A stretch of 64,000 bases of DNA, taken from assembly GCA_030847615.1 (NCBI GenBank), contig JAUMIR010000001.1, forward strand, positions 177,711,001 to 177,775,000. The letters run 5' to 3'. Every line of letters starts with the position of its first letter. Positions within the stretch are counted from its first letter, which is position 1. Under the pieces are notes generated by a model that was not told where the DNA came from, searched no databases, and saw only the letters and a program-made list of their open reading frames with translations. The position numbers and the translations under genes were made by a program. The stretch comes from Gambelia wislizenii. Taxonomy: Eukaryota; Chordata; Lepidosauria; Squamata; Crotaphytidae. Positions 21,403 to 30,195 of this stretch are shown piece after piece.

Positions 21403-21555
21403 ACGCGCCTTCAAGTAATTTCTGACTTATGGCGACCCTAAGGAGAACCTATCACAGGGTTTTCTTGGCAAGATTTGTTCAGAGGGGGTTTGCCATTGCC
21501 CTCCTCTGAGGCTGAGAGGATGTGATTTGCCCAAGTGGGTTTGAGATCATCACAT
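21403..21555 (-). repeat. tRNA-SINE body and tail
   Basis: The complement of GCCTTCAAGTAATTTCTGAC...CTTATGGCGACCCTAAGG...CAAGATTTGTTCAGAGG...CTCTGAGGCTGAGAGGATGTG is the lizard tRNA-SINE 3' half. The tRNA head is missing. It directly abuts the previous SINE tail to tail. Confidence 0.65.
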
Positions 21556-21710
21556 CCAATGGACAAACAGTCAGGCCTGATATAAAGCAGCTTCTAATAT
21601 CCTCCTCCCCATCCTGCTTGATACTGGTGTGTGATACACACCATATCAAGCAGGATGGAGAGGAGGACATTAGAAGCTGCCTTATATCAGGTCAGGCTAT
21701 TTGTCCATTG
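21555..21710. repeat. 75-bp-armed hairpin from an inverted retroposon end
   Basis: The arms read CCAATGGACAAACAGTCAGG...GATATAAAGCAGCTTCTAATA...CCATCCTGCTTGATA and return as the mirror image, ending TTGTCCATTG, with a loop of only a few nucleotides around 21631. The unit resembles reptile retroposon 3' ends with 'CTGATATAAGGCAGCTTC'. The structure is close to perfect. Confidence 0.65.
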
Positions 21711-21872
21711 AGTGTGCTGATGTCCATTGTGACTACATGTGGCTCCCCAGAATGACAGGGCAAGGCCATGCTTGTCAATGCTACCTCAAGGTGGGCATCC
21801 CTATGCTTCATGATCCTTTTTAACTGGAGAGGTAGGGAAGTGAACCAGGATTTTCCCAGTGGAGAGGGCTCC

Positions 21873-21990
21873 AGAGCATCCGCATGCTTGGGTTGTCCCT
21901 CCCACTTGCTCCTAGTAGGCAGGTAACAGAGTCTTTGAACTGCCCACCGGTTAGGTCATCTAGGAGGGACGACCCCCGGCTGGCCAGTCT
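21873..21990 (+). repeat. DIRS left inverted terminal repeat
   Basis: 118 bp running from AGAGCATCCGCATGCTTGGG to GGCTGGCCAGTCT, an exact reverse complement of 27384-27501 by reading. The 22 bp outside it (21851-21872) are unique to the left end and recur only in the internal complementary region. Confidence 0.9.
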
Positions 21991-22142
21991 GTTTCCTGCC
22001 TACGCTCCTGGTAGGACGTGGTTTTTCCTTTGTCCTCATCTGCCCCCTGTTTCCACGTGGCCGGCGCCATCTTAAAAAAAAATAAAAAAAAAAATTCAAA
22101 CTCTTTACCTTCGGGTTAAGGCCACGAGGAAAAAGGGGCAGA

Positions 22143-24224
22143 ATGAGCACACCTGAGGAGATAGATGCGGTCATTGCAGCGGTTTTAGCCAGAGAGAGAA
22201 CAACAAGGCAAGGCAGCACTCTGGCTGAAGCTGAAGACGTCTCAGGGAGCTCCGCAGCCTCTGGCAGCGGGAAAGCTCTCTCCAAAGGCAGCGGCAGCAA
22301 GAAGAAGCCGAAGAAGGGGGACAAGCCCCCCGCCTCGGCTGCTGCTGGCTGCGCCCCGAGCTCTCTCAACCCAGACGGGGTTGGGGACGACCGGGAAGAC
22401 GATCTACCAGCGCTGCCTCTGGAGGAGGAAGAGGCGCGGACCGACCCTTTAAACAGGGCGCGCTCCGCAGCGCAGGCGAACCTGGCCATGCCCCCCGGCG
22501 ACAGCGGACGACCGGAGACCGTGAGTGGGGCTGTGCCCCGTGGAATGGGTCTGCTGGGGGAGGGAGAGATTGCCTTCGCCCAGGACTGGGTTAGAGGCAT
22601 CGTGGCCAGGGAGACCTTGAGCTGGCTGGCAACAGGCTTGTTCCAGCCAGCCTTGAGCTCGGGCGACCATTCTCGGGGGGAGGAGTGGCGGCTTCCCAGG
22701 GCCCCCAATCCCTCTTCTACCGCCGGCATCACCCTGGACGCGGTCACAGTTGGCTCCACGCCGTCCCCCGACGCGGACCAGGCGCACCATCCCCGCAAGC
22801 CCCCCCCGCAACAGCCCCGCAAACCTCCGGCACCCCGAGGGGGCGGCAAGGGAAGCGGCGCGGACAAGGGGAAGTCCAAGCGCCCCAGACCGACGGGGGA
22901 CACAGGAAGGGCACGGGGGGAGGGTCCCACGAGCGCGGAGGAGCTCCCTGGCCCAAGCAACAGCGAAATTCGCCCCGCGGCCCCTCGTACACCCCCCAGT
23001 GATGAGGAGGATGAGGGATGGAGCACGGAGGGGGCGCAGCCTCCAGAGAAGCGCCCAAGACCTGACCCGCGGGTGGAGGAGGAGAGTACCCATGATGAAG
23101 ACGCAGTGTCCCTATATTCATCATTGGGGGAGGATCCTGACCCAGATGAGTTATCAGGGAGAGAGGAAGGGGAGTTGTCGGAAGAGGAGCAAGAGGAAGT
23201 GACGCCCCGGTCTTCGGCGCGCCATTTTCTGCAGGATGACTTTGAGGTTCTACTGAAGAAGGCGGTCAGAACTCTGGGCCTGAAACTCCCTACCCTACCC
23301 CAGTCTCAAATGGATCCGGACCTGCCTGAGATTTCTGGAGAATTTTTCCCTGAATCCCAAGCGGCAGCGCTGGAAATGCCAGTTCCAGCCGCGGTTATGC
23401 GACTAATCTGTGATGAATGGAAGACGCCAGCCGTGGCTAGGCCACAACCGGCATTGGCAAAGAAACTCTATGCCCTCCCCAAGAAGGTGATGGGAAAACT
23501 ACAAGTCCCACTCATTGATGCGCCTGTCTCGGAATTGGTCTCTTCTGCGATCTTCTGCAAGGATGGTGAGGAGACCTTGAAGGTGCCTGAGGATAGACGC
23601 ATGGACATCGCACTCAAAAGAACCCACGATGCCATCTCCCTGGCAATCAGAGCGTCCACCACGGCTACCATGATGGCTCGCGCGGCAATACAGTGGGCCA
23701 AGGATGCCCTGAAGGACGTACCAAAGGCACACACTAGAACACGCCAGGATCTCAACAAGTTGACGAAGGTCTCCGCCTTCCTGGCGGACAGCACCTTAGA
23801 CTCTATCCAATTCTGCGCAAGGGCCCAGGCGGCGGCGGTAGCGGCAAGACGACAGGTGTGGCTGAAATCATGGAATGCGGATTTCAAGTCAAAGCAGAAC
23901 CTGGTTTCCTCTCCGTTCCTTGGAGAGAAACTATTTGGCGAATCCCTGGAACCAGTCCTGGTGGAGGATAAGGACAAAAAGAAGAAGACCTTGGCATCCG
24001 CCCGCAAGCGCGAAGAAAGAAGGCCCGCGAGAAGGTACCGGCCTTTTCGGGACACAGGGAGCCGCCAGGGGTCGACTTCGACTCCGCAACCCAGCTCCAG
24101 AGACTACAGACCCTCCAGGTCTCGTTGGGGGGACAGCAGATATAATCGTCGGAGCCAGCAGAACAGTGCGGGAAAATCTGGTCATTCCCAGTCCGCAAAG
24201 CCCGCTAATAAGTCTCAGCAATGA
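22143..24224 (+). CDS. DIRS ORF1, Gag-like protein
   Basis: 693 codons from the ATG at 22143, which follows an A-rich leader. The protein is the structural, RNA-binding partner of the element by position. The amino half is low-complexity, rich in Pro/Ser/Lys/Gly and acidic residues, with an acidic stretch around residues 340-355 (GREEGELSEEEQEEV). From about residue 360 it becomes a folded-looking helical region ('HFLQDDFEVLLKKAV...'). The last 90 residues are Arg/Ser-rich and basic. No CCHC zinc knuckle is seen, as is usual for DIRS Gag. It ends at TGA (24222-24224) inside the RT frame. That stop is followed by CGG and the frame then stays open to 27131 (see findings). Frame is intact. Exact function is inferred from family position. 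Confidence 0.85.
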   Translation: MSTPEEIDAVIAAVLARERTTRQGSTLAEAEDVSGSSAASGSGKALSKGSGSKKKPKKGDKPPASAAAGCAPSSLNPDGVGDDREDDLPALPLEEEEARTDPLNRARSAAQANLAMPPGDSGRPETVSGAVPRGMGLLGEGEIAFAQDWVRGIVARETLSWLATGLFQPALSSGDHSRGEEWRLPRAPNPSSTAGITLDAVTVGSTPSPDADQAHHPRKPPPQQPRKPPAPRGGGKGSGADKGKSKRPRPTGDTGRARGEGPTSAEELPGPSNSEIRPAAPRTPPSDEEDEGWSTEGAQPPEKRPRPDPRVEEESTHDEDAVSLYSSLGEDPDPDELSGREEGELSEEEQEEVTPRSSARHFLQDDFEVLLKKAVRTLGLKLPTLPQSQMDPDLPEISGEFFPESQAAALEMPVPAAVMRLICDEWKTPAVARPQPALAKKLYALPKKVMGKLQVPLIDAPVSELVSSAIFCKDGEETLKVPEDRRMDIALKRTHDAISLAIRASTTATMMARAAIQWAKDALKDVPKAHTRTRQDLNKLTKVSAFLADSTLDSIQFCARAQAAAVAARRQVWLKSWNADFKSKQNLVSSPFLGEKLFGESLEPVLVEDKDKKKKTLASARKREERRPARRYRPFRDTGSRQGSTSTPQPSSRDYRPSRSRWGDSRYNRRSQQNSAGKSGHSQSAKPANKSQQ

Positions 24225-26103
24225 CGGTGCCCTCCCAGTGGGAGGAAGACTTCAGGCCTTCGTGGGGATTTGGGAAAACTCTACCTCGGACAAGTGGGTC
24301 CTGCAGTCCATCAGGCAGGGATACCGGATAGAGTTCTCTCGAACCCCCCCACGTTGGTTCGTGCCTACCCCGTCACACAGGGACCCAGACAAACAGCGTC
24401 TGATGATCGAGGCCATCCAGCGGCTTTCCCAGATGGGAGCCATAGAGGAAGTGCAGCAAGATCAACGGGGGAGGGGCTGTTACTCAATACTGTTCCTGGT
24501 CCCCAAAAAGAATGGAACCTGGAGAGCGGTCCTAAACCTCAAGGGAGTCAACAAGTTCGTCAAAAAACGGAAGTTCAGGATGGAGACTCTGCGACACATC
24601 TTAGAATCTGTTCGACAAGGGGACTTCATGTCCTCTCTGGATTTACAGGATGCATACCTCCACATCCCAATCCATCGGGATCATCGACAGTTCCTGCGTT
24701 TCTGCTACAACGGCAGGCACTTCCAGTACAGGGCACTCCCCTTCGGCCTGTCATCAGCACCCAGAGTCTTCACAAAGATCTTGGTGACGTTGGTGGCAAA
24801 TTGGCGGCGATCGGGAGTACATGTCTATCCATACTTGGACGACTTGTTGGTACGGTCCGCATCCCGCCGGGAGGCGGTGAGGGAAGTGCGACTCATCCTG
24901 GATTCCCTTCTCCGCCACGGCTTCCAGGTCAACTTCGAGAAGAGCTCCCTGATACCGGCACAACAGATCCAGCATCTGGGAGCAATCTTGGACTCTGTGA
25001 GCGGGCAGGTCCGCCTAACTCCGGAGCGGATCAGCTCGATCCACAGGACAATACGGATGGTGCTATCAGCTCCCAGGACGAGCATCATGATGCTGGCCAA
25101 ACTTCAGGGACTCATGATAGCAACGGTCGACTGCCTCCCCTGGGCGAGATTTCACGCAAGGACGCTCCAGTGGTTCCTTCTCCCCTTCCAGCAGGAGATA
25201 GCCAACAGAACACACCGCACCGTACGGATACCACAGGAAGTCAAGAGGTCCTTCCGCTGGTGGCTCTCTCCGTCCATCCACCAGGGCAGACCCCTATGGC
25301 AGCAGGACAGAATCCAGATCACCACGGATGCCAGCCTAAGGGGATGGGGGGCACACTGTGGGCCCCAACTGGCGCAGGGAAGGTGGTCGGCAAGGGAGAC
25401 GAAGCACAGCATCAACTGGCTAGAGCTCAGGGCAGTCAGGCTGGCCCTCCAGGTATTCGGCGACACAGTAAGGAACAAGGCGGTGTTGGTACGTACAGAC
25501 AACGTCACAACGAAAGCGCACATAAACCATCAGGGAGGAACGAGGTCCCGGATGCTGATGGCAGAGTCAACCCGCCTCTTGAGGTGGGCAGAGAGGAACA
25601 TCGTGTCGATAACAGCCGAGCACCTTCGGGGAGACCTCAACCTGATGGCAGATTGGCTAAGCAGATCGGACATCGACCAGGGAGAGTGGAGTCTCCATCA
25701 GGAGGTGTTCAACGCCATTACCCAGCGCCTGGGGTACCCGGAGATAGACCTCCTGGCATCACCAGTGAATGCGAAGCTCCCGCGCTTCTTCTCCCGATAC
25801 CTAACAGAGGGGGCGGAGGACATGGACGCATTGACATGCCCGTGGCCTCCGGTACTACTCTACGCCTTCCCTCCAATTCATCTGATTTCCAGATTGATCA
25901 ACAGGATAAGAGCGGAGAAAGCGGAGGTCATCCTAGTCGCACCAGAATGGCCACGAAGGAGCTGGTTTCCAGAGATCCTAGACCTACAGGTGGACACGAC
26001 AACTATCCCCATAAGAGAGGATCTGTTGGCTCAAGGGCAAGTGTTCCATCCAGACCCAGCCTGGCTACAGCTCCGCGCTTGGAGATTGAGCGGCAGATGT
26101 TAA
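23875..26103 (+). CDS. DIRS ORF2, reverse transcriptase-RNase H
   Basis: Converts element RNA to DNA. The frame starts at ATG 23875, about 350 nt inside ORF1, and runs 742 codons. The DIRS RT domain begins about residue 120 with LPVGGRL and SDKWVL. Next come VPKKNGTWRAVLNL, DLQDAYLHIPI, ALPFGLSSAPRVFTK and the catalytic YLDDLL at about residues 320-325. RNase H starts about residue 482 with TTDASLRGWGAH, then the Glu in NWLELRA and VRTDN, and DLNLMADWLSR near its end. A carboxy-terminal extension typical of DIRS follows (EIDLLASPVNAKLPRF). All catalytic acids are visible and there is no stop or frameshift. The true start may be later than 23875; residues 1-110 only shadow ORF1. Confidence 0.9.
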   Translation: MRISSQSRTWFPLRSLERNYLANPWNQSWWRIRTKRRRPWHPPASAKKEGPREGTGLFGTQGAARGRLRLRNPAPETTDPPGLVGGTADIIVGASRTVRENLVIPSPQSPLISLSNDGALPVGGRLQAFVGIWENSTSDKWVLQSIRQGYRIEFSRTPPRWFVPTPSHRDPDKQRLMIEAIQRLSQMGAIEEVQQDQRGRGCYSILFLVPKKNGTWRAVLNLKGVNKFVKKRKFRMETLRHILESVRQGDFMSSLDLQDAYLHIPIHRDHRQFLRFCYNGRHFQYRALPFGLSSAPRVFTKILVTLVANWRRSGVHVYPYLDDLLVRSASRREAVREVRLILDSLLRHGFQVNFEKSSLIPAQQIQHLGAILDSVSGQVRLTPERISSIHRTIRMVLSAPRTSIMMLAKLQGLMIATVDCLPWARFHARTLQWFLLPFQQEIANRTHRTVRIPQEVKRSFRWWLSPSIHQGRPLWQQDRIQITTDASLRGWGAHCGPQLAQGRWSARETKHSINWLELRAVRLALQVFGDTVRNKAVLVRTDNVTTKAHINHQGGTRSRMLMAESTRLLRWAERNIVSITAEHLRGDLNLMADWLSRSDIDQGEWSLHQEVFNAITQRLGYPEIDLLASPVNAKLPRFFSRYLTEGAEDMDALTCPWPPVLLYAFPPIHLISRLINRIRAEKAEVILVAPEWPRRSWFPEILDLQVDTTTIPIREDLLAQGQVFHPDPAWLQLRAWRLSGRC

Positions 26104-27131
26104 CAGAGAAAGGATATTCGCACCAGGTTGTTGGAACGATCTTGGCATCTAGGCGGGAATCCACACAACGTATATACGAATACACCTTCCGGGTTTTCCG
26201 GCGGTGGTGCAGGCGAAAGGAGCTGGACTTCAGGGAGGTGTCAGTTCCGATACTGCTGGAATTCCTGCAGGATGGCGTACAGGTTGGACTTCGTCCGAAC
26301 ACTATAAAGAGACAGGTAGCGGCTATCACCTCATTTTTACCTCCAGAGCGGGCGTCCTTGGTGTCCGCTCATCCTCATATTCGACGATTCATCAAAGGTC
26401 TGTCGAACTTAGCACCCCCGACAGTACATAGATTCCCAACATGGGACCTTCATACAGTGCTAAAGGGCCTAACGACAGCGCCGTTTGAGCCTCTTCGTGA
26501 GGTACCTCTGAAGTTTCTGACATGGAAGGTACTCTTCTTGGTGGCAATCACGTCAGCCCGCAGGGTGTCGGAACTGGCAGCAATGTCAACCAGACGGGAC
26601 CTCTGCGTCTTCAGAGAGGACTCTGTGGTCATCAGACTCCGCCCAGATTTCAGACCAAAGGTGGACTCTGCTTTTCACAGGTCCCAGGAGATCGTGCTTC
26701 CTTCCTTCTGCCCGAACCCGGAGAGGGAGCTGGAGCGGATCTGGCATACCCTGGATGTACGCAGGGCACTAAAGATCTACCTCAAGCGGACAGCGCACTT
26801 CAGGGCTTCTGAGGCCTTGTTTGTATCACCACACCCCAAATTTCTGGGAAGGAAGGTGTCCCCCTCCACTTTGGGTCGGTGGATCAGGTGCTGCATCATT
26901 ACGGCGTATGAAACACAGCACGAGCGGGCCCCGGACGGTATCCTGGCGCATTCCACCCGAAGCGCGGCGACTTCAGCGGCGTGGGAGAAGGACGCGCCAC
27001 TGGAAGAGATCTGTAAGGCAGCCACGTGGAAATCCTCGTCTACCTTTGTAAGACACTATAGGCTGGACAAATGGCAATCCGCGGAAGCCGCCTTCGGTAT
27101 AAGAGTATTGCAGCGGATCGTCCAGCCGTGA
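26097..27131 (+). CDS. DIRS ORF3, tyrosine recombinase
   Basis: Integrates circular element DNA by strand exchange, replacing a DDE integrase. I start it at ATG 26097 (MLTEKGYSHQVV), giving 344 residues and a 7-nt overlap with the end of ORF2. The amino part has the core-binding helical region (STQRIYEYTFRVFRRWC). The catalytic domain has the Arg box TSARRVSEL (26553-26576; catalytic Arg probably 26562-26564), the HSTR box (26949-26960) and the nucleophile Tyr in FVRHYRLD (TAT at 27057-27059). These give the R...HxxR...Y signature. The same frame is open far upstream, to 24225, over the RT region. That upstream part has no recognisable domain and reads as an overlap. The frame is intact. Confidence 0.88.
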   Translation: MLTEKGYSHQVVGTILASRRESTQRIYEYTFRVFRRWCRRKELDFREVSVPILLEFLQDGVQVGLRPNTIKRQVAAITSFLPPERASLVSAHPHIRRFIKGLSNLAPPTVHRFPTWDLHTVLKGLTTAPFEPLREVPLKFLTWKVLFLVAITSARRVSELAAMSTRRDLCVFREDSVVIRLRPDFRPKVDSAFHRSQEIVLPSFCPNPERELERIWHTLDVRRALKIYLKRTAHFRASEALFVSPHPKFLGRKVSPSTLGRWIRCCIITAYETQHERAPDGILAHSTRSAATSAAWEKDAPLEEICKAATWKSSSTFVRHYRLDKWQSAEAAFGIRVLQRIVQP

Positions 27132-27179
27132 AGACTGCAGAGCTCGCCCGGCCCTCCCATCCTGACAGCTTGCTACATC

Positions 27180-27283
27180 CCAAGCATGCGGATGCTCTGG
27201 AGCCCTCTCCACTGGGAAAAGGAACGTTGGTCTTACCTGTGATACGTTCTTTTCCAGTGTAGAGGCGAAGAGCATCCGGGCCC
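27180..27283 (+). repeat. DIRS internal complementary region
   Basis: Its first part (CAAGCATGCGGATGCTCTGG to CCACTGGG) is the complement of the element's left end. Its second part (GGAACGTTGG...GAAGAGCATCCG) is the complement of the right end. They join at AAAA (near 27219-27222), the point where the two termini meet in a circle. In DIRS replication this region is thought to template the outermost ends of the circular DNA. Confidence 0.88.
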
Positions 27284-27383
27284 ACCCAGGGCGAGCAAGT
27301 GCGGTGGTTAAGAAGACATCATCAGAAGTTCTTGTACAGACAGCGGAAGTCTCAGATGCTACTACGTCACGAGGCTGTGTTAT

Positions 27384-27501
27384 AGACTGGCCAGCCGGGG
27401 GTCGTCCCTCCTAGATGACCTAACCGGTGGGCAGTTCAAAGACTCTGTTACCTGCCTACTAGGAGCAAGTGGGAGGGACAACCCAAGCATGCGGATGCTC
27501 T
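27384..27501 (-). repeat. DIRS right inverted terminal repeat
   Basis: 118-bp mirror of 21873-21990. It is followed by 52 bp of right-end-specific sequence (27502-27553: CTACACTGG...GGTAAGACC...TTCCTTTT), which is matched in the internal complementary region. Confidence 0.9.
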
Positions 27502-27553
27502 TCGCCTCTACACTGGAAAAGAACGTATCACAGGTAAGACCAACGTTCCTTTT

Positions 27554-27940
27554 CTGCTTATAAAGCATATACTCCACCACGGAGCCATAGTCCCTCTGTA
27601 AGGAGAGGTTGCAAGATCTATTGCTGTGTCTTAACATGGTTTGTGTTCTAACTCTGTGACCCTGCGTGCCAAAGTATGTGGATTTATTCTACATCGAAGT
27701 ATCTCTTGGCTTTGAAATGGCATCTTGCTGCTGCATTCTTCCTTCCTTTCCCAGCCTCCTTGGCATTCACACATACTCTGAGAATGCTCAACGGGGGTGG
27801 GTCAGTCTTTACAAGTGATTTAGTGTTTTGGCATAATACCTTTCAATCCAAGTGATTCAATCAGCTTATTGCTCACGTCTCCCATCAGCCTTAGTTAAAA
27901 GTCTGGGACTGTGCAGGAGCACATTTATTCACCTTGGCTT
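27554..27940. other. no recognised feature
   Basis: Intronic sequence between the DIRS end and the next MITE. Nothing was identified. Confidence 0.45.
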
Positions 27941-28595
27941 AGGGCTTGTCTAGACGTGAAGATAGAATGTGGATTGCTATGCATTAATGCAAATTGTCAG
28001 CAGTGTTCATTTGTCTCCCAAGTTTTTTGGGCAAAATTGCTGGTATGCAAAGCTATCCGTGTTTGAAGTTTGCACGCAGCCATGCCTGTGAATCAAGATA
28101 GTGGCCAGCAGTGAATTACTTGCATTATTATTCTCCACAAGTTGCCACTGCTGCACATTATTTTTTTACTGTAAATTTAAAGTGCACAAGTATGATCTTT
28201 CTTTCTTTTTCTTTTTTTTTTTTAACTGTTTGGTTACCTCAGTACAGTGAAAAAGTGCACGATCAATACTGCGAAATTCTAAAATGGTGCTTCTGGCCAC
28301 TTCATCACTGGCAAGTCCGCCCCCCACGCACATCTGATCAATCAGCTTTCCAGTTTTGCTCTTATTTAGGAATGTGCTGCGATGGAAACCAGTTGTCCAA
28401 ACAGGCAGTAATGCACATTTTTGTGTATTTTTAAAAAAAACCTCAGGAAGAGTCGCAAAGGCTTTTCCCGCACAGTTTTTTGAGTTCTTGGCCCCTGTCC
28501 TTCCAAAAATGGTGAATCACTGTGGGATCTTGTTGGGACAAAAGGTATTCTCCTCAAATTCTATCAGGAGTTTTTTCACCATCTAGACAAGCCCT
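27941..28595. mobile_element. TA-flanked MITE, family E
   Basis: Perfect ends AGGGCTTGTCTAGA and TCTAGACAAGCCCT are each extended by the TA of a TA target (TA-GGGC...GCCC-TA). The body includes CACATCTGATCAATCAGC, TTTTTTGAGTTCTTGGCCCC, GTGAATCACTGTGGGATCTTG and AAATTCTATCAGGAG, shared with 28985-30095, 33603-33900 and 50646-51258. It has no transposase. The TA target suggests Tc1/mariner-superfamily mobilisation. Confidence 0.65.
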
Positions 28596-28984
28596 ATGAG
28601 TCTGCCTGTGCCTTTCATTCTTGCTTTCAACGGTCCCTCTCCCTGTTCTACTTTTCTCTCTCATCTCTAGGTGGGTATATAACACTCATCCTGGACTCAT
28701 CCCAGTCATACTGTAATGGTTTGAACCTTGGGTTTTAAGCCTCAGAAGTCATCCAGAAAGCTGATTGGGTAACCACAAGTAGGCCAGGCACTGTGCCTTG
28801 GTCTTATCTCACCAGGTTGCTAGGATTAATTGATGGAGATAGAACCATGAGTTGTCTCCGTGAGCACCTTAGAAATGTAATACAGTATTTATTTATTTAC
28901 TTTTGTATCATTGCATCAGTGAAGATACACAAATGAGGGTTGCATTGCCCTAACAGCCTATGCTAGAGTACTTCACTGGTGTTG

Positions 28985-30095
28985 GGGTTGTTTAAATGGA
29001 GAAAAAACTCCTCACAGAATGCGAGGAGAACCCTAACTGTCTAATGGCACGCATGTTATAAACCAACCTGGACACAAAATGTTATTTAAAAACACAGAAA
29101 TTCTGGACCAGGCCAACAACTATCACATCAGAATGCACAGAGAAGCTATTGAAAACCACAAACACCTGGACAACATCAACAAGAAAGAAGAAACCCTAAA
29201 AGTAAACAAAATCTGGCTGCCGGTTTTGAAAAACAATAGAATCAAAACTCAACACTTACAAAGGATTTCCTCCCAGGGACAAGGGGATTTCCAGCAGTTA
29301 ATGGGCCATCAACCAACCATTAGCCAAACATACGCTAATCCTTCTTGCATTTCATACACCCAGAAACTAACCATTCGAATACACAAATTTACATATCCTC
29401 CCCAGCAGGGGTTCACAATATATAAATCCCACACACACTCCTACCCATCCATTCTCTGAAGATGCCAGCCACAGATGCAGACAAAACGTCCGAAGTAAAC
29501 TCTTCCAGAACACAGCCGCACAGCTCATAAAAAACCCAAGGAAAATCTATGCACGTCACGCCATTTCACCCTTTTGTGAAGGAGGGGGGCTCAAAACGTA
29601 AAAAAAAACTATGCATGAAAAGCCTTCACAGCTTTTCCCAGAGTTTTTAAAAAATGGCGGGGAGAATGTGTATTCCCCTTCATTGTGACAGGTGATTCGA
29701 TATGGATCGGTTTCCCTTAGGAGAGGAAGCACAAAGCTGATTGGCTGGATGAGTGCAGGGGTGGGGCTTACTAACAGGGCAATTGACCCATGTCACCATG
29801 TTGATTTTTTGCCTTAGCAAGTGAGTGCTAAGGTGAGAAAATGGGGTGTGGTGTGGTTTTTTTTGAAAAGACAAAATATCGCTTCAGCACACAGATGAAA
29901 TGGGGTTTCTTTTTAAGTTCAGCAGCAGCAGATAACGGTGGGTGAAAACGCAAGTAATTCACTCGCTTCCACCATCTTGACTAGTGGGTATGCAAAGCTT
30001 TTGGGGGCCAAAATACCATTAAGACAAGTTGCAGCTGCTGCGAAATGCCCTTATTGCGGGGCACTCCGGGGGTTTTTGGGCTCGTATAGACAGGC
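28985..30095. mobile_element. family E MITE split by a Penelope-like insertion
   Basis: The left piece has GAGAAAAAACTCCTCACAG and ATGCGAGGAGAACCC. The right piece (about 29553-30095) resumes with CGCCATTTCACCC, GAGGGGGGCTCAAAACG and CACAAAGCTGATTGGCTGG, and closes with TATAGACAGGCCCTTT, the family terminus. The 510 bp between are Penelope-derived. Confidence 0.5.
29046..29552 (+). pseudogene. Penelope-like element carboxy-terminal (GIY-YIG-side) fragment
   Basis: The frame at 29079-29459 reads like the end of Penelope-like ORFs (NTEILDQANNYHIRMHREAIENHKH, then KEETLKVNKIWLPVLKN), the region next to the GIY-YIG endonuclease. It continues into the common 3' tail (CTCCTACCCATCCATTCTCTG, GATGCCAGCCACAGATGCAG, CAAGGAAAATCTATG). 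RT is missing, so it is 5'-truncated and non-functional. A degenerate short direct repeat (ATGGCACG/ATGCACG) may be the target duplication. Confidence 0.65.
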
Positions 30096-30195
30096 CCTTT
30101 GTATTGTCATATATGGATACACTTAGGAATGGAGGTGTCAGTAACTGATAAGTCCATTGATATCATTTAAATTGTGCCCACTGCTGTGTCCAGGA

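Larger units (their letters stand above)
21851..27553 (+). mobile_element. complete DIRS-like tyrosine-recombinase retrotransposon
   Basis: This is a 5.7-kb element with full DIRS architecture: inverted terminal repeats of 118 bp (21873-21990 and 27384-27501), three long overlapping frames on the plus strand, and an internal complementary region (27180-27283) complementary to both outer ends. No protease or DDE integrase is seen. A TTTT lies at each terminus (21851-21854 and 27550-27553) and occurs once, as AAAA, at the fusion point of the two ends inside the internal region. All coding domains look intact and the inverted repeats appear identical, so this is a young insertion. DIRS elements replicate through a circular intermediate and integrate by recombinase without target duplication. 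Confidence 0.93.

Noticed and set aside
21956..23026. 356-codon minus-strand frame over DIRS ORF1
   Set aside because: Shadow of the GC-rich low-complexity Gag region. DIRS elements have no known minus-strand gene and no domain is seen.
29079..29459. host protein-coding exon
   Set aside because: The residues match the Penelope-like carboxy-terminal pattern and the sequence runs into the Penelope tail.
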